Source: Litchfieldia sinesaloumensis (GTDB taxonomy: Bacteria; Bacillota; Bacilli; Bacillales; Bacillaceae_L). From it: a DNA stretch of 64,000 nucleotides. Below the pieces are notes generated by a model. That model saw only the letters and a program-made list of their open reading frames with translations, was not told where the DNA came from and made no database searches. Shown here one piece after another: positions 9,830 to 18,763 of the stretch. How positions within the stretch are numbered: position 1 is the stretch's first letter; every line of letters starts with the position of its first letter. The stretch covers positions 4,487,292-4,551,291 of the forward strand of contig NZ_LT732529.1 in the NCBI RefSeq assembly GCF_900156865.1, written 5' to 3'. The position numbers and the translations under genes were made by a program.

Positions 9830-10753
9830 ATGATTGATTTTGTAAATATAGTCAGGGATATTATCTTACCGATATTTATCATTATTGCAATTGGTTATAT
9901 TCTTCAAAGAAAGTTTAAGATGAATGTACCAACTTTAGCAAAAATAAATATGTACTTTTTGGTACCAGCCTTTATTTTCGTTAAATTATATAGTACGGAA
10001 TTATCCTTTCAATTGTTTGGCTTTGTTCTGTTATTTTTTATTATTATTATTGTCATCCTTTATGTACTTTCAACGATTGCAGCAAGGGTAATTGGCCTTA
10101 AAAATGGAGAAACGATTACATTTTCCAATAGTGCAATCTTTTTTAATTCAGGAAATTATGGTGTGCCTGTCAATGACCTTGTTTTTAAGGGAGACCCATT
10201 TGCAATGTCCATTCAGGTGATTGTCCTTACCTTGCAAAATATTTTAATTTTTTCTTATGGTGTATTTTCACTTCAATCTGCTAAAATTGGAAAACTAAAA
10301 GCAATGCAAGGTTACCTAAAAATGCCTGTGCTTTATGCAATGTTAACTGGTATTCTATTGAACTATTTATCTGTTCCAATTCCGTCTTTTGTTTGGGTTC
10401 CTGCGAACTATATTGCTGATGCTATGGTTGGAATTGCCTTATTTACGTTGGGTGCACAGGTTGCTGAAATTGATTTCAAAGCTGGTTTGTCAAAGGTATA
10501 TTGGAGTCTTGGTTTTCGCTTACTCGTTGGACCTGCGATTGCACTGGGGCTGATTTATCTATTGGATATCGAAGGAGTTTTTGCTCAAGCACTTTTTATT
10601 GCTTCTAGTATGCCTACCTCTGTCAATAGTGCAATTATTGCTGAGGAGTATAATAACTATCCGGGATTTGCTGCGCAAATTGTTTTATTTTCAACCATAT
10701 TTAGTTCGATAACCGTGTCAATTATGATTTATTTAGCAAGGATATTGTTTTAG
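9830..10753 (+). CDS. AEC-family membrane carrier
   Basis: This 307-residue membrane protein has about ten hydrophobic segments arranged as two halves. The FSNSAIFFNSGNYGVPV segment (near residue 95) and the MPTSVNSAIIAEEY segment (near residue 262) are hallmarks of the auxin efflux carrier family. Bacterial members move organic acids such as malate or malonate. GGAAGGAG precedes the ATG. Placement between uronate isomerase and the ROK regulator suggests export or uptake of an acid linked to uronate metabolism, but the substrate is unknown. Confidence 0.85.
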   Translation: MIDFVNIVRDIILPIFIIIAIGYILQRKFKMNVPTLAKINMYFLVPAFIFVKLYSTELSFQLFGFVLLFFIIIIVILYVLSTIAARVIGLKNGETITFSNSAIFFNSGNYGVPVNDLVFKGDPFAMSIQVIVLTLQNILIFSYGVFSLQSAKIGKLKAMQGYLKMPVLYAMLTGILLNYLSVPIPSFVWVPANYIADAMVGIALFTLGAQVAEIDFKAGLSKVYWSLGFRLLVGPAIALGLIYLLDIEGVFAQALFIASSMPTSVNSAIIAEEYNNYPGFAAQIVLFSTIFSSITVSIMIYLARILF

Positions 10754-10755
10754 GT

Positions 10756-10796
10756 AAAAAAGCCCTGTCAGTTTTCCAATTAGACAGGGCTTTTTT
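10756..10796. terminator. Bidirectional terminator shared by convergent genes
   Basis: AAAAAAGCCCTGTC pairs with GACAGGGCTTTTTT. The right arm is also coding sequence, because it encodes the last residues of the ROK protein, whose stop codon lies in the loop. Confidence 0.85.
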
Positions 10797-11979
10797 CCGT
10801 ATGCGTTTCTGTTCTTTCAGGTAATGTTAATCGGATTTCTTGAACGTCTAAGAAATGTTGTATTCCAAGTGCACAAGCTCCGAGAACACAAGAACGATTA
10901 CCAAGGTCAGAGAGTACTAGTTCTCCATATTCACCAACAGATGAAATTAGGAGTCCTTTTAATTTCTCAACTGCTTCAGGGTAGATTTTTAATAATTGGC
11001 TGTTCATCACAATTGTTTCAGGATTATATAGATTAATAATATTGTTAAGGCCAATCGAAATATATCGTAAATATTGGTCAAAATAGCTTTTTACAATTAC
11101 ATGGCCATCTTCTAAGAAAGTTTGTATATCAGCTATAGTTAGATTGGTTAGCTGGAGTTCGTCTTCTAATTTTCTTAATAATTTTGGCTCAGATGCATAT
11201 AGTTCCCAGCACCCGTGATTCCCACATCTACAAGCTTCTCCATCTGGATAAATGATCATATGGCCCATTTCGCCAGAGTAACCGTGATAACCCTTGTGCA
11301 AATCTCCATCGATAATCATCCCTGATCCAATACCTGATGTTAAGATGACAGTAAGCAAGTTATTGCTAAGATGATGCTTATAAACCTTTTCAGCGTATGC
11401 AGATAAATTAGCATTGTTTTCTATGAATAGAGGTATTCTTATCTCTTTCTGTAGATCCTCTTTAATATTTTTTTGAATCCATTTGTATCTTGGATTAAAA
11501 CGTATACTTTCATCTAGTTTATTTACTGTGCCATGGATACCAATTACGGCATTTACGAGACCATAGGGGCTGTCTGAAAACTCTAGCTGATATTCTTTAA
11601 TTTTCTTAATGATAATCTGAACAATGGTATCATAATCATCCGTATCTAGTTTTTGTTCCGTTTCAAAAACGGCATTTCCATTGAGATTAGAGATTGTGTA
11701 CGTAATAGATTTATAATCTAAATCTATCCCTAACACGTATCCTGCATCTTTATTAATAGAGAGCATAATTGGTCTTCGACCTATTGAATATTGCTCTAAT
11801 TGTGTCTCACAAATTAATTCCTCCTGCAAGAGATCTGCGACTTGTACAGAAACTGTTGCTTTATTTAATCCTGTAATCTTTGATAAATCTGCCCGTGATA
11901 TTAAACCGTATTCTATTATTTTTTGTACTATTAAACTACGATTTATTTTTTTGATATATGAACTGTCCCCAGTGACCAT
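10780..11979 (-). CDS. ROK-family repressor, XylR/NagC-like
   Basis: This 399-residue cytoplasmic regulator has an N-terminal winged helix-turn-helix (SRADLSKITGLNKATVS, about residues 27-43) followed by a ROK sugar-kinase-like domain. That domain has GIGSGMIIDG and the CRCGNHGCWE zinc motif (near residue 250). Many ROK repressors with this layout bind a free sugar and leave the operator. AAGGAG precedes the ATG. The inverted repeat at 12061 in its own promoter suggests autoregulation. Like repeats before uxaC and both GPH symporters suggest it controls uronate use. The effector is inferred, not shown. Confidence 0.88.
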   Translation of the reverse strand: MVTGDSSYIKKINRSLIVQKIIEYGLISRADLSKITGLNKATVSVQVADLLQEELICETQLEQYSIGRRPIMLSINKDAGYVLGIDLDYKSITYTISNLNGNAVFETEQKLDTDDYDTIVQIIIKKIKEYQLEFSDSPYGLVNAVIGIHGTVNKLDESIRFNPRYKWIQKNIKEDLQKEIRIPLFIENNANLSAYAEKVYKHHLSNNLLTVILTSGIGSGMIIDGDLHKGYHGYSGEMGHMIIYPDGEACRCGNHGCWELYASEPKLLRKLEDELQLTNLTIADIQTFLEDGHVIVKSYFDQYLRYISIGLNNIINLYNPETIVMNSQLLKIYPEAVEKLKGLLISSVGEYGELVLSDLGNRSCVLGACALGIQHFLDVQEIRLTLPERTETHTEKSPV

Positions 11980-12060
11980 TTTATTTTGCTCCTTTATGTC
12001 AATTACGATTGTTTATCGCAATCAAAAATGTCAAAATTTATTGAAAAGGCTTACATTAAA

Positions 12061-12085
12061 TTAGTTGGTTTAGTAGATAATCTAA
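12061..12085 (-). promoter_or_regulatory. Candidate ROK operator, autoregulatory
   Basis: Left arm TTAGTTGGTTTAG and right end AATCTAA form an imperfect inverted repeat about 80 bp before the ROK start codon. It resembles the sites before uxaC copy 1 and the symporters. Confidence 0.45.
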
Positions 12086-12251
12086 TTATAACAGATATTG
12101 AAACTTAGATATACGAAATTAACAATTTTATGATGAAATTATAACTGTTTTTTGCAAAAAGGGGAGGGTTCTAAGAATCATCGTAACAAACGTTGAACTT
12201 ATTAACTTATACAAATAAGAAAATTTCACCATAATGTCAAACTCAAAGCAG

Positions 12252-12292
12252 TTTCAGTCAATTTTCGAAGAAAATTAAGTGCTTTCAGTCAA
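12252..12292 (+). promoter_or_regulatory. Direct repeat, likely AraC-family binding site
   Basis: TTTCAGTCAA occurs at 12252-12261 and again at 12283-12292. They lie just before the AraC-type gene and could bind its product. Confidence 0.4.
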
Positions 12293-12356
12293 ATAATTTC
12301 ACTTTTATTATGATAAGATAAGTTTAACATCAAGATTGATTGAAAGGATGGTAGTT

Positions 12357-13214
12357 GTGAAACATCCCATTTTGCCAATATACCGATTAAGCGGTAGGCA
12401 AGAATTTATATTAGACTATCATTCACATCAAGAATATGAAATTTATTTTTTTCATAGTGGAACCTGCCGTTATCTGATAAAAAATCAGATATATGATTTG
12501 GAACCCGGTGATATCCTCTTGATGGATGGAAAAACGTTACACAAACCCATTGTTTCTCCGGAAAAAGAGTATATCCGAAGTACAGTTCACTTCTCTCCGC
12601 ATTGGATTGAAACCGTTTTAAGAGAGTTGAATGCGGGTTACTTATTAGACGTATTTCGGAAATTACAGCACTGTTTGATTCGGACAAATGAAAACCAACA
12701 ATCGAAGAAATTGGAGGAATTAATTTGTCGGCTTGATGAATTATATAGAATGTCAGATAAGAATCAAGTAGCTGCTACAGAAGTTGAAATGAAGGTTATC
12801 ATGATCCAGATCTTGATACTAATTGATAAGATGGGACGAGCAAACTCGTATAAAAAACCTGATACAAAAGATGATAAGACGGATTATGTCGAGAATATCG
12901 TCACCTTTGTTCAGGAACATTATATGGAGAAACTTACAATTGATTCAATTGCAAAGTCGCTTAATTTAAGCAAATCCTATCTTTCACATCTATTTAAAGA
13001 AATAACTGGGTTTACAGTGATGGAATATTTAATGGCGACACGGTTAACACAAGCAAAATATATGCTTGCTCTGGAACCGGATAAACCTTTAAAGGATGTA
13101 TCCTTTGATTGTGGTTTTGAAAGCGCCTCACACTTCAGTCGTTATTTCAAAAGTAAAGTTGGGATGACCCCAAAGGATTATCGCAAATTACAAATAAAAG
13201 AAGAAGGGGAGTAA
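12357..13214 (+). CDS. AraC-family transcriptional regulator with cupin domain
   Basis: This 285-residue protein has an N-terminal cupin-type sugar-sensing domain (YHSHQEYEIYFFHSG, then LEPGDILLMDG) and a C-terminal AraC double helix-turn-helix (about residues 180-280, with SLNLSKSYLSHLFKEITG and FDCGFESASHFSRYFKS). The GTG at 12357 is preferred because GAAAGGA lies 8 bp upstream. A TTG at 12336 would lack a ribosome binding site. It lies 8 bp before the first Gfo/Idh/MocA gene and probably activates that run. Confidence 0.85.
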   Translation: MKHPILPIYRLSGRQEFILDYHSHQEYEIYFFHSGTCRYLIKNQIYDLEPGDILLMDGKTLHKPIVSPEKEYIRSTVHFSPHWIETVLRELNAGYLLDVFRKLQHCLIRTNENQQSKKLEELICRLDELYRMSDKNQVAATEVEMKVIMIQILILIDKMGRANSYKKPDTKDDKTDYVENIVTFVQEHYMEKLTIDSIAKSLNLSKSYLSHLFKEITGFTVMEYLMATRLTQAKYMLALEPDKPLKDVSFDCGFESASHFSRYFKSKVGMTPKDYRKLQIKEEGE

Positions 13215-13222
13215 GAAAAAAT

Positions 13223-14383
13223 ATGAAAAAAGTAAGACTAGGTATTGTAGGTTTAGGCGCACAAGGTGGAGCTTATGCTGGATTTATCGCAGAGGGAAAA
13301 GTACCGAATATGGAAATCGGAGCAATTTGTGATATCGATCCTGCCAAAAAGGCTGAAGCTGCAGAAAAATATCCGAATGTACCATTTTATGAGAATTATA
13401 TCGAGATGATGGAAAGCGGAGATGTGGATGCAATTGTAACAACAGTACCACACTATCTACACCCTGAAATGACAATTGAAGCACTAAAAAGAGATATTCA
13501 TGCATTAGCTGAAAAGCCAGCAGGTGTTTATACAAAACAAGTAAAAGAAATGAACGAATTTGCTGCTTCTAAGCCAGAATTAACATTCGCAATCATGTTC
13601 AACCAAAGAACAAATGAACTTTACAAAAAGGTAAAAGAAATTATTGATAATGGTGAAATCGGTGAAATCCGTCGTACAAACTGGATTATTACAACTTGGT
13701 GGAGACCACAAGGTTATTACGATCAAAGTGCATGGAGAGCAACATGGGAAGGTGAAGGCGGAGGTGTTTTAGTTAACCAAGCTCCACACCAATTAGACCT
13801 TCTTCAATGGATTTGTGGAATGCCGAAAAAGGTGTATTCAAACGTTAAGTATGGTTACCAACGAAATATTGCAGTTGAAGACGAAGTTACTGCTATGTTT
13901 GATTACGGTAATGGAGCTACTGGTGTTTTTGTTACATGTACACATGATATTGTAGGTACAGACCGTTTTGAAATCCTTGGAGATAAAGGAAAAATCGTTG
14001 TTGATGACAGTAAGAAAGTTACGATTAAACGCTTAACAAGATCGGAAAAAGAAATGAGCGACAGCATGAGCATGCAAGACGTCATGAAAATTTTCATGGG
14101 ACAATCTGATGATAAAGTTTTCACTGAAGAAGTAATCGAGTTTGAAAGCGTATGGGGTGCTCAACACTCTTCTGTATTAGAAAACTTTGCAGCCAACATC
14201 TTGGACGGAACTCCTCTAATTGCTCCAGGAAGCGACGGAATCAACGGTGTTCAACTAGCAAATGCAATTCACTTATCAAGCTTCCTTGGTAAAGAAGTCG
14301 AAATTCCAGTAGATGAAGAAGTTTATTTAGCAGAGTTAAATAAGCGCATCGAAGAAGAAAAAAAGAATCCAATTCAAAAATAA
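13223..14383 (+). CDS. Gfo/Idh/MocA-family oxidoreductase 1
   Basis: This 386-residue NAD(P)-dependent sugar or cyclitol dehydrogenase has an N-terminal Rossmann fold with GIVGLGAQGGAYAG (residues 7-20) and the family EKPAG motif (near 98), followed by the C-terminal alpha/beta sheet domain. AAGGGGAG precedes the ATG. Family members oxidise inositols, glucose-type sugars or their 3-keto forms. This is the first of three such genes interleaved with an IolE-like protein. Together they suggest a keto-sugar route for cleaving or epimerising glycosides. The exact substrate is unknown. Confidence 0.88.
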   Translation: MKKVRLGIVGLGAQGGAYAGFIAEGKVPNMEIGAICDIDPAKKAEAAEKYPNVPFYENYIEMMESGDVDAIVTTVPHYLHPEMTIEALKRDIHALAEKPAGVYTKQVKEMNEFAASKPELTFAIMFNQRTNELYKKVKEIIDNGEIGEIRRTNWIITTWWRPQGYYDQSAWRATWEGEGGGVLVNQAPHQLDLLQWICGMPKKVYSNVKYGYQRNIAVEDEVTAMFDYGNGATGVFVTCTHDIVGTDRFEILGDKGKIVVDDSKKVTIKRLTRSEKEMSDSMSMQDVMKIFMGQSDDKVFTEEVIEFESVWGAQHSSVLENFAANILDGTPLIAPGSDGINGVQLANAIHLSSFLGKEVEIPVDEEVYLAELNKRIEEEKKNPIQK

Positions 14384-14393
14384 CTAAAAGAAG

Positions 14394-14426
14394 TAACTAG
14401 AAACCGCGATACCAGGTTTCTAGTTA
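14394..14426 (+). repeat. Intergenic hairpin between oxidoreductase genes
   Basis: TAACTAGAAACC pairs perfectly with GGTTTCTAGTTA around a 9-nt loop. No T-run follows directly, so it may stabilise mRNA or end transcription only partly. Confidence 0.55.
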
Positions 14427-14463
14427 TTCATCTTCACTCGTAGATAGAGGAGGAAGGAACACT

Positions 14464-15474
14464 ATGCTTAAAGTAGCTGTTGTCGGCTTAGGTGATATTT
14501 CGAAAATTCATATCCCCTCCATACAAAATAGTTCAAAAGCAGAATTAGTTGCTGTATGCGATACAAATGAAGAACTCCGCAGTACGGTAGAAAATGTAAA
14601 CTTTTATACAGATCTTGATGAGATGCTAGAAAAAGAAAGTTTAGACTGTGTTCATATTTGTTTGCCACACTATGCCCATTACTCCGCAACAAAGGCATGT
14701 GTGGAAAAGGGCGTAAATGTCTTTTTAGAAAAACCACTAGCTAGAAGTGCAGAGGAAGGGATGTTCGTCGTTGATTTAGCAGAACAGCACCCAGATGTTA
14801 AGGTATGTGTGAGTCTGCAAAATCGCTTAAACGAAACCTTCATTAAGTTAAAAGAAATTGTGGATAGCGGTGAATTAGGAAAGGTTACCGGAATTAAAGG
14901 TCTTGTTACATGGTTCCGACCAAAATCCTATTATGACGTTAAACCTTGGCGTGGCAAAATGAAGCTTGCTGGCGGTGGTGTCATGATAAACCAATCCATT
15001 CATACGCTGGATTTGATGCAACTCATTGGTGGAGAAATTGAAACAATTCGTGGATCAATTGATCAGTTACTTGATTACGGATATGAAGTAGAAGATACAG
15101 CAGTAGCTAACATCAAATTTAAGAATGGTGCAACTGGATTGTTTTTTGCAACAACAACATATGCAACGAATTCTTCTGTAGAGTTTCAAGTAATCCTTGA
15201 AAAAGGGAAACTAACGATTAAGGATAGTGTCCTTACGATTACAAATAGTGACGGTGTGAAAGAAAGATTAGTAGAGGATTCTAAGCTTCCAGGAAGCAAG
15301 TTCTACTATGGTGCAAGTCATGATACATTAATCAATCATTTTTATGATGCAATTATTAATGACACCGATGATTATATCCATGTTCAAGATGCCCAAAAGT
15401 CGATGGAAATGATTAGTGCAATTAGAAGATCTTCAGAAGTTAAAATTCCAATCAAAATGGAGGTATACAAATGA
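14464..15474 (+). CDS. Gfo/Idh/MocA-family oxidoreductase 2
   Basis: This 336-residue protein has the Rossmann motif VVGLGDISKIH (residues 6-16) and the EKPLA motif (near 92). The C-terminal domain carries GGGVMINQSIHTLDLMQ, whose Asp and His fit the usual Gfo/Idh/MocA active-site pattern. GGAGGAAGG precedes the ATG. Its last 4 bp (ATGA) overlap the next gene, so the two are translationally coupled. It is distinct from the first oxidoreductase rather than a recent copy, and probably acts on a different oxidation state of the same sugar. Confidence 0.87.
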   Translation: MLKVAVVGLGDISKIHIPSIQNSSKAELVAVCDTNEELRSTVENVNFYTDLDEMLEKESLDCVHICLPHYAHYSATKACVEKGVNVFLEKPLARSAEEGMFVVDLAEQHPDVKVCVSLQNRLNETFIKLKEIVDSGELGKVTGIKGLVTWFRPKSYYDVKPWRGKMKLAGGGVMINQSIHTLDLMQLIGGEIETIRGSIDQLLDYGYEVEDTAVANIKFKNGATGLFFATTTYATNSSVEFQVILEKGKLTIKDSVLTITNSDGVKERLVEDSKLPGSKFYYGASHDTLINHFYDAIINDTDDYIHVQDAQKSMEMISAIRRSSEVKIPIKMEVYK

Positions 15475-16331
15475 CAAAAGGTAAAATTGGCGTTCAAATG
15501 ATGATGCTTAAGCAAAAAGTAGAAGAACTTGGTGTTTATGAAACCATGAAAAAGATTCATGAACTTGGATTTGGTGCTGTAGAGGTTTCACAAATTCCTA
15601 TGACTGAAGAAAATGTAGCAGAGTTAAAAAGAGCAAGCCAAGAATTTAATATAAAAATCGCAGCATTATCCGCAGGGTTAGAGCCAATGTTTGAAGGTGC
15701 TCCAGGCGAGGCGTTATCAACTCATTTTGAAAAAATTGTAAATGACTGTAAAACACTAGACTGTAATTTTGTCCGTATTGGTATGCTTCCATTTACAGTT
15801 ATGGGTGATAAAGAAAAAATTATGAGCTTCATTGATAGAGCTGAAAAAATGGCACACCGTTTAGCTGAGCATGGAATTGAGTTATATTATCATACTCACC
15901 ATGTTGAATTTGAAAAATATGATGGTGTTTATTTATTAGATCTTATTAAACAAAACACAACTAAACTAGGCTTTGAATTGGATGTTCACTGGATTCAACG
16001 TGCTGGAGAAAATCCTGTGAAAATTATTCAAGAATACAAAGATCGTATTTCATTACTTCACTTAAAAGATTACCGTGTTAGTAAGTTTGAATTCAATCCA
16101 GATGACATGAAGGATATGGCTGGATTCATGAACAAGTTCTCAAACATTATTCAATTCGCAGAACTTGGTGAAGGAAACATGGATATTGGATCTATGATTG
16201 AAGCAGGTAAGGAAAGTGGCGTTCAATATTTCTTAATCGAACAAGATGACACATACGGTCGTGACCCATTCGAATGTCTTGAAGTCTCAGCTAACCATTT
16301 AAGAAAAATTGGATATGCTGACTGGTTTTAA
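15471..16331 (+). CDS. Sugar phosphate isomerase/epimerase-like TIM-barrel protein
   Basis: This 286-residue protein belongs to the AP-endonuclease-2/xylose-isomerase-like TIM-barrel family that includes IolE and IolI. Visible barrel motifs are GFGAVEVSQIP, the YYHTHHVEFEKYDG metal-site strand (near residue 140), FELDVHWIQRAG and LLHLKDYR, which supply Glu, Asp and His ligands. It overlaps the preceding dehydrogenase by ATGA. Members isomerise, epimerise or dehydrate keto-sugars and inosose, so it may act on the product of the neighbouring dehydrogenases. Confidence 0.85.
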   Translation: MTKGKIGVQMMMLKQKVEELGVYETMKKIHELGFGAVEVSQIPMTEENVAELKRASQEFNIKIAALSAGLEPMFEGAPGEALSTHFEKIVNDCKTLDCNFVRIGMLPFTVMGDKEKIMSFIDRAEKMAHRLAEHGIELYYHTHHVEFEKYDGVYLLDLIKQNTTKLGFELDVHWIQRAGENPVKIIQEYKDRISLLHLKDYRVSKFEFNPDDMKDMAGFMNKFSNIIQFAELGEGNMDIGSMIEAGKESGVQYFLIEQDDTYGRDPFECLEVSANHLRKIGYADWF

Positions 16332-16381
16332 TAAGAAAAGCGCAATGCGCCTGAGCTAGACATAGAAAACTAAGTAAAATG

Positions 16382-16426
16382 TATAAGCAAGCACCTGGTG
16401 ATGATCAATTTTCAGGTGCTCTTGCA
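16382..16426 (+). repeat. Hairpin between TIM-barrel gene and third oxidoreductase
   Basis: AGCACCTG (from 16387) pairs with CAGGTGCT, followed by CTTGCATTTTCTTCT. It is terminator-like with a weak T-tail and may reduce read-through into the next gene. Confidence 0.5.
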
Positions 16427-16462
16427 TTTTCTTCTACATTAAATAACAGGAGTGATAGATCA

Positions 16463-17536
16463 ATGAGTAAAGATGGAATGAATTATGCCCCAAAAGGGAA
16501 ACCCAATCCGGTTGTTAAAGAAGGAGAGTTTCCAATTGCAGCAGTAGCCCTTGATCATGGGCATATTAATGGTATGTGTAACGGATTAGTGGAATCAGGT
16601 GCAACATTGAAGTGGGTCTATGATCCGGACCCTGAAAAGGTAGAAAAATTTGTTGAAGCATTCCCTGGAGTACAAGTTGCTGAATCATTAGAGCAGGTTT
16701 TAGAGGATAAAGAAATTAAATTAGTTGCAGCAGCAGCTATTCCGAATAAACGTAGTGAACTAGGAATTAAGGTAATGGAGGCAGGTAAGGATTACTTTAC
16801 TGATAAAACTCCATTCACCACTTTAGCACAATTAGAGGAAACGAAGAAAGTTGTAGAACGCACTGGCCAGAAATACATGGTTTACTTCAGTGAAAGACTT
16901 CATGTTGAGGCAGCAGTCTTCGCGGGAGATCTAATCAAACAAGGTGCAATAGGTAGAGTTATTCAAGTAACAGGCTTTGGTCCACACCGCCTAAATGCCG
17001 ACAGTCGTCCTGATTGGTTCTTTAATAAAGAACAATATGGGGGCATTTTATGTGATATCGGAAGCCACCAAATCGAACAGTTTTTATATTACACAGGTAA
17101 TGAGGATGCAACTGTTCTTCATAGTAAAGTGGGGAATTACAATAACCCAGAGTATCCAGAATTAGAGGACTATGGTGATGCAACACTAGTTGGTGAAAAT
17201 GGCGCTACTTTCATTTTTAAGGTGGATTGGTTTACTCCTGATGGTCTTGGTACTTGGGGCGATGGCCGTACATTTATTACAGGAACTGAAGGTACGATTG
17301 AATTAAGAAAGTATATCGATGTTGCTAAAAGTGAGTCAGGTGATCATCTTTTCTTAGTTAATAAAGAAGGTGAAAAACATTATGAGTTACGTGGAGAAGT
17401 TGGATTCCCATTCTTCGGACAACTCATTTTAGATTGTATTAACCGTACTGAAAATGCTATGACACAAAAACATGCTTTTAAAGCAGCTGAGTTATGCTTG
17501 AAAGCACAGGAGCAGGCAATTGTTGTAAGCAAATAA
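16463..17536 (+). CDS. Gfo/Idh/MocA-family oxidoreductase 3
   Basis: This 357-residue protein is more distant. The usual GxGxxG is replaced by AVALDHGHINGMCNGL, and the C-terminal domain has CDIGSHQIEQFLYYTG with the conserved Asp and His pair. The start at 16463 (MSKDGMN) is chosen because AGGAG precedes it. An upstream ATG at 16379 lies within a hairpin and lacks a site. GGG.CDIGSHQ-type members occur in clusters for degrading glycans through keto-sugars. It is the last gene before a perfect terminator. Confidence 0.82.
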   Translation: MSKDGMNYAPKGKPNPVVKEGEFPIAAVALDHGHINGMCNGLVESGATLKWVYDPDPEKVEKFVEAFPGVQVAESLEQVLEDKEIKLVAAAAIPNKRSELGIKVMEAGKDYFTDKTPFTTLAQLEETKKVVERTGQKYMVYFSERLHVEAAVFAGDLIKQGAIGRVIQVTGFGPHRLNADSRPDWFFNKEQYGGILCDIGSHQIEQFLYYTGNEDATVLHSKVGNYNNPEYPELEDYGDATLVGENGATFIFKVDWFTPDGLGTWGDGRTFITGTEGTIELRKYIDVAKSESGDHLFLVNKEGEKHYELRGEVGFPFFGQLILDCINRTENAMTQKHAFKAAELCLKAQEQAIVVSK

Positions 17537-17542
17537 TTAATT

Positions 17543-17578
17543 AAAAACTGGTCAACCTATAGGGTTTGACCAGTTTTT
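17543..17578 (+). terminator. Terminator after third oxidoreductase
   Basis: AAAAACTGGTCAA pairs perfectly with TTGACCAGTTTTT around a 10-nt loop. Confidence 0.85.
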
Positions 17579-17696
17579 AATTGCTTAGATACATTGAAAT
17601 AGAAGGACCTAGTTTAATTTCGTAAAAAACAACAATAGGCCTAAAATTCAGACAAACAATAATCGAGATGTAGATGATATCATTCAATCACACCTT

Positions 17697-17711
17697 TTGA
17701 AAGCGGTTACC
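17697..17711 (+). promoter_or_regulatory. cre-like site before the LplBCA-type importer
   Basis: TTGAAAGCGGTTACC matches the CcpA cre consensus with one mismatch at the last base. It lies about 60 bp before the importer operon. Confidence 0.55.
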
Positions 17712-17771
17712 AAATTGATTTATTAAGAATTTGAGCGCAATTGAGAATTAGTTGAAAGGAGACTTGAATGA

Positions 17772-18749
17772 GTGAAAAATTCAGAAACAGTAATAGATAA
17801 CAATCATACATCAAAGATAAAAAAAGAGTCGAAGCTTTCAAATGAGATACAATCCACTATCGCCCATCTAAGAAAATACCAGATGTTGTATTACATAGCC
17901 ATTCCGGGAATCTTATATTTTATTATTTTTAAATATATCCCTTTAATGGGATCTGTTATCGCATTTAAAGATTATAACATTTTCAAAGGTGTATTTGATA
18001 GCCCATGGGCGGGTCTAAAGCACTTTGAAGCATTATTTGTGAACCCAGATGCATTGAGAATCCTAAAAAATACACTCTTATTAAGTTTTTACGATATTTT
18101 GGTATTTCCAGCACCGCTTATCCTAGCATTGATGTTGAATGAGTTGCGCCTGGCGATATACAAGAGAATTGTTCAAACCGTTATATACATGCCACATTTT
18201 CTATCTTGGGTCATTATTAGTGGGATTTTTATCGGAATCTTGTCTCCATCTACAGGAATTGTTAATCAATTTATTCAATGGCTAGGTGGAGAGCCCATTT
18301 ATTTCTTAGGCTCTGAACATTTTATCCGACCAATCTTAATTATTGCTCACTTATGGCAAAGCGTTGGTTGGGGAACGATTATCTACCTAGCAGCGTTAAC
18401 GGCTGTAAACCCAGAATTATATGAGGCAGCAAAAGTTGATGGTGCTAACCGCTGGAAGCAAACTATCCACATCACGATACCTGCTATTCTACCAACTTTC
18501 TGTGTGCTCTTTTTATTACAAATCGGTAATTTCCTAGACTTTGGTTTTGAAAGGGTTTATGTTTTCCTGAACCCATTAAATACAGTAAATGGTGAGGTAC
18601 TTGATACTTATATTTACAAAGTGGGATTACAACAAGCGCAGTATAGCTTTACAACCGCTATTGGTATCTTGAAATCAGTAGTTGGGTTATTTTTACTTCT
18701 GATTGCTAACTTCCTTAGTAAAAGATTTACAGGGAACAGTTTATTCTAA
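17772..18749 (+). CDS. ABC importer permease, LplB type
   Basis: This 325-residue membrane subunit has the LplB pattern: a charged N-terminus, then YYIAIPGILYFIIFKYIPLMG, five further helices and an EAA loop (YEAAKVDGANRWKQT, near residue 217). It starts at GTG 17772, 10 bp after GAAAGGAG. An ATG at 17768 is better spaced but opens a frame of only ten codons. LplB/LplC/LplA-type systems take up complex glycan fragments such as aldouronates in Paenibacillus. As in the first importer, the ATPase is not encoded here. Confidence 0.88.
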   Translation: MKNSETVIDNNHTSKIKKESKLSNEIQSTIAHLRKYQMLYYIAIPGILYFIIFKYIPLMGSVIAFKDYNIFKGVFDSPWAGLKHFEALFVNPDALRILKNTLLLSFYDILVFPAPLILALMLNELRLAIYKRIVQTVIYMPHFLSWVIISGIFIGILSPSTGIVNQFIQWLGGEPIYFLGSEHFIRPILIIAHLWQSVGWGTIIYLAALTAVNPELYEAAKVDGANRWKQTIHITIPAILPTFCVLFLLQIGNFLDFGFERVYVFLNPLNTVNGEVLDTYIYKVGLQQAQYSFTTAIGILKSVVGLFLLLIANFLSKRFTGNSLF

Positions 18750-18763
18750 GAAAGGGGATATAT

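Larger units (their letters stand above)
11980..12356. other. Divergent regulatory region, ROK gene and AraC gene
   Basis: This 377-bp region separates two divergent regulators and holds no ORF. It contains the ROK-like operator at 12061 and two direct copies of TTTCAGTCAA (12252 and 12283), 31 bp apart, with a TTTTCGAAGAAAA palindrome between them. Repeats about three helical turns apart are typical of AraC-family binding. Confidence 0.6.
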
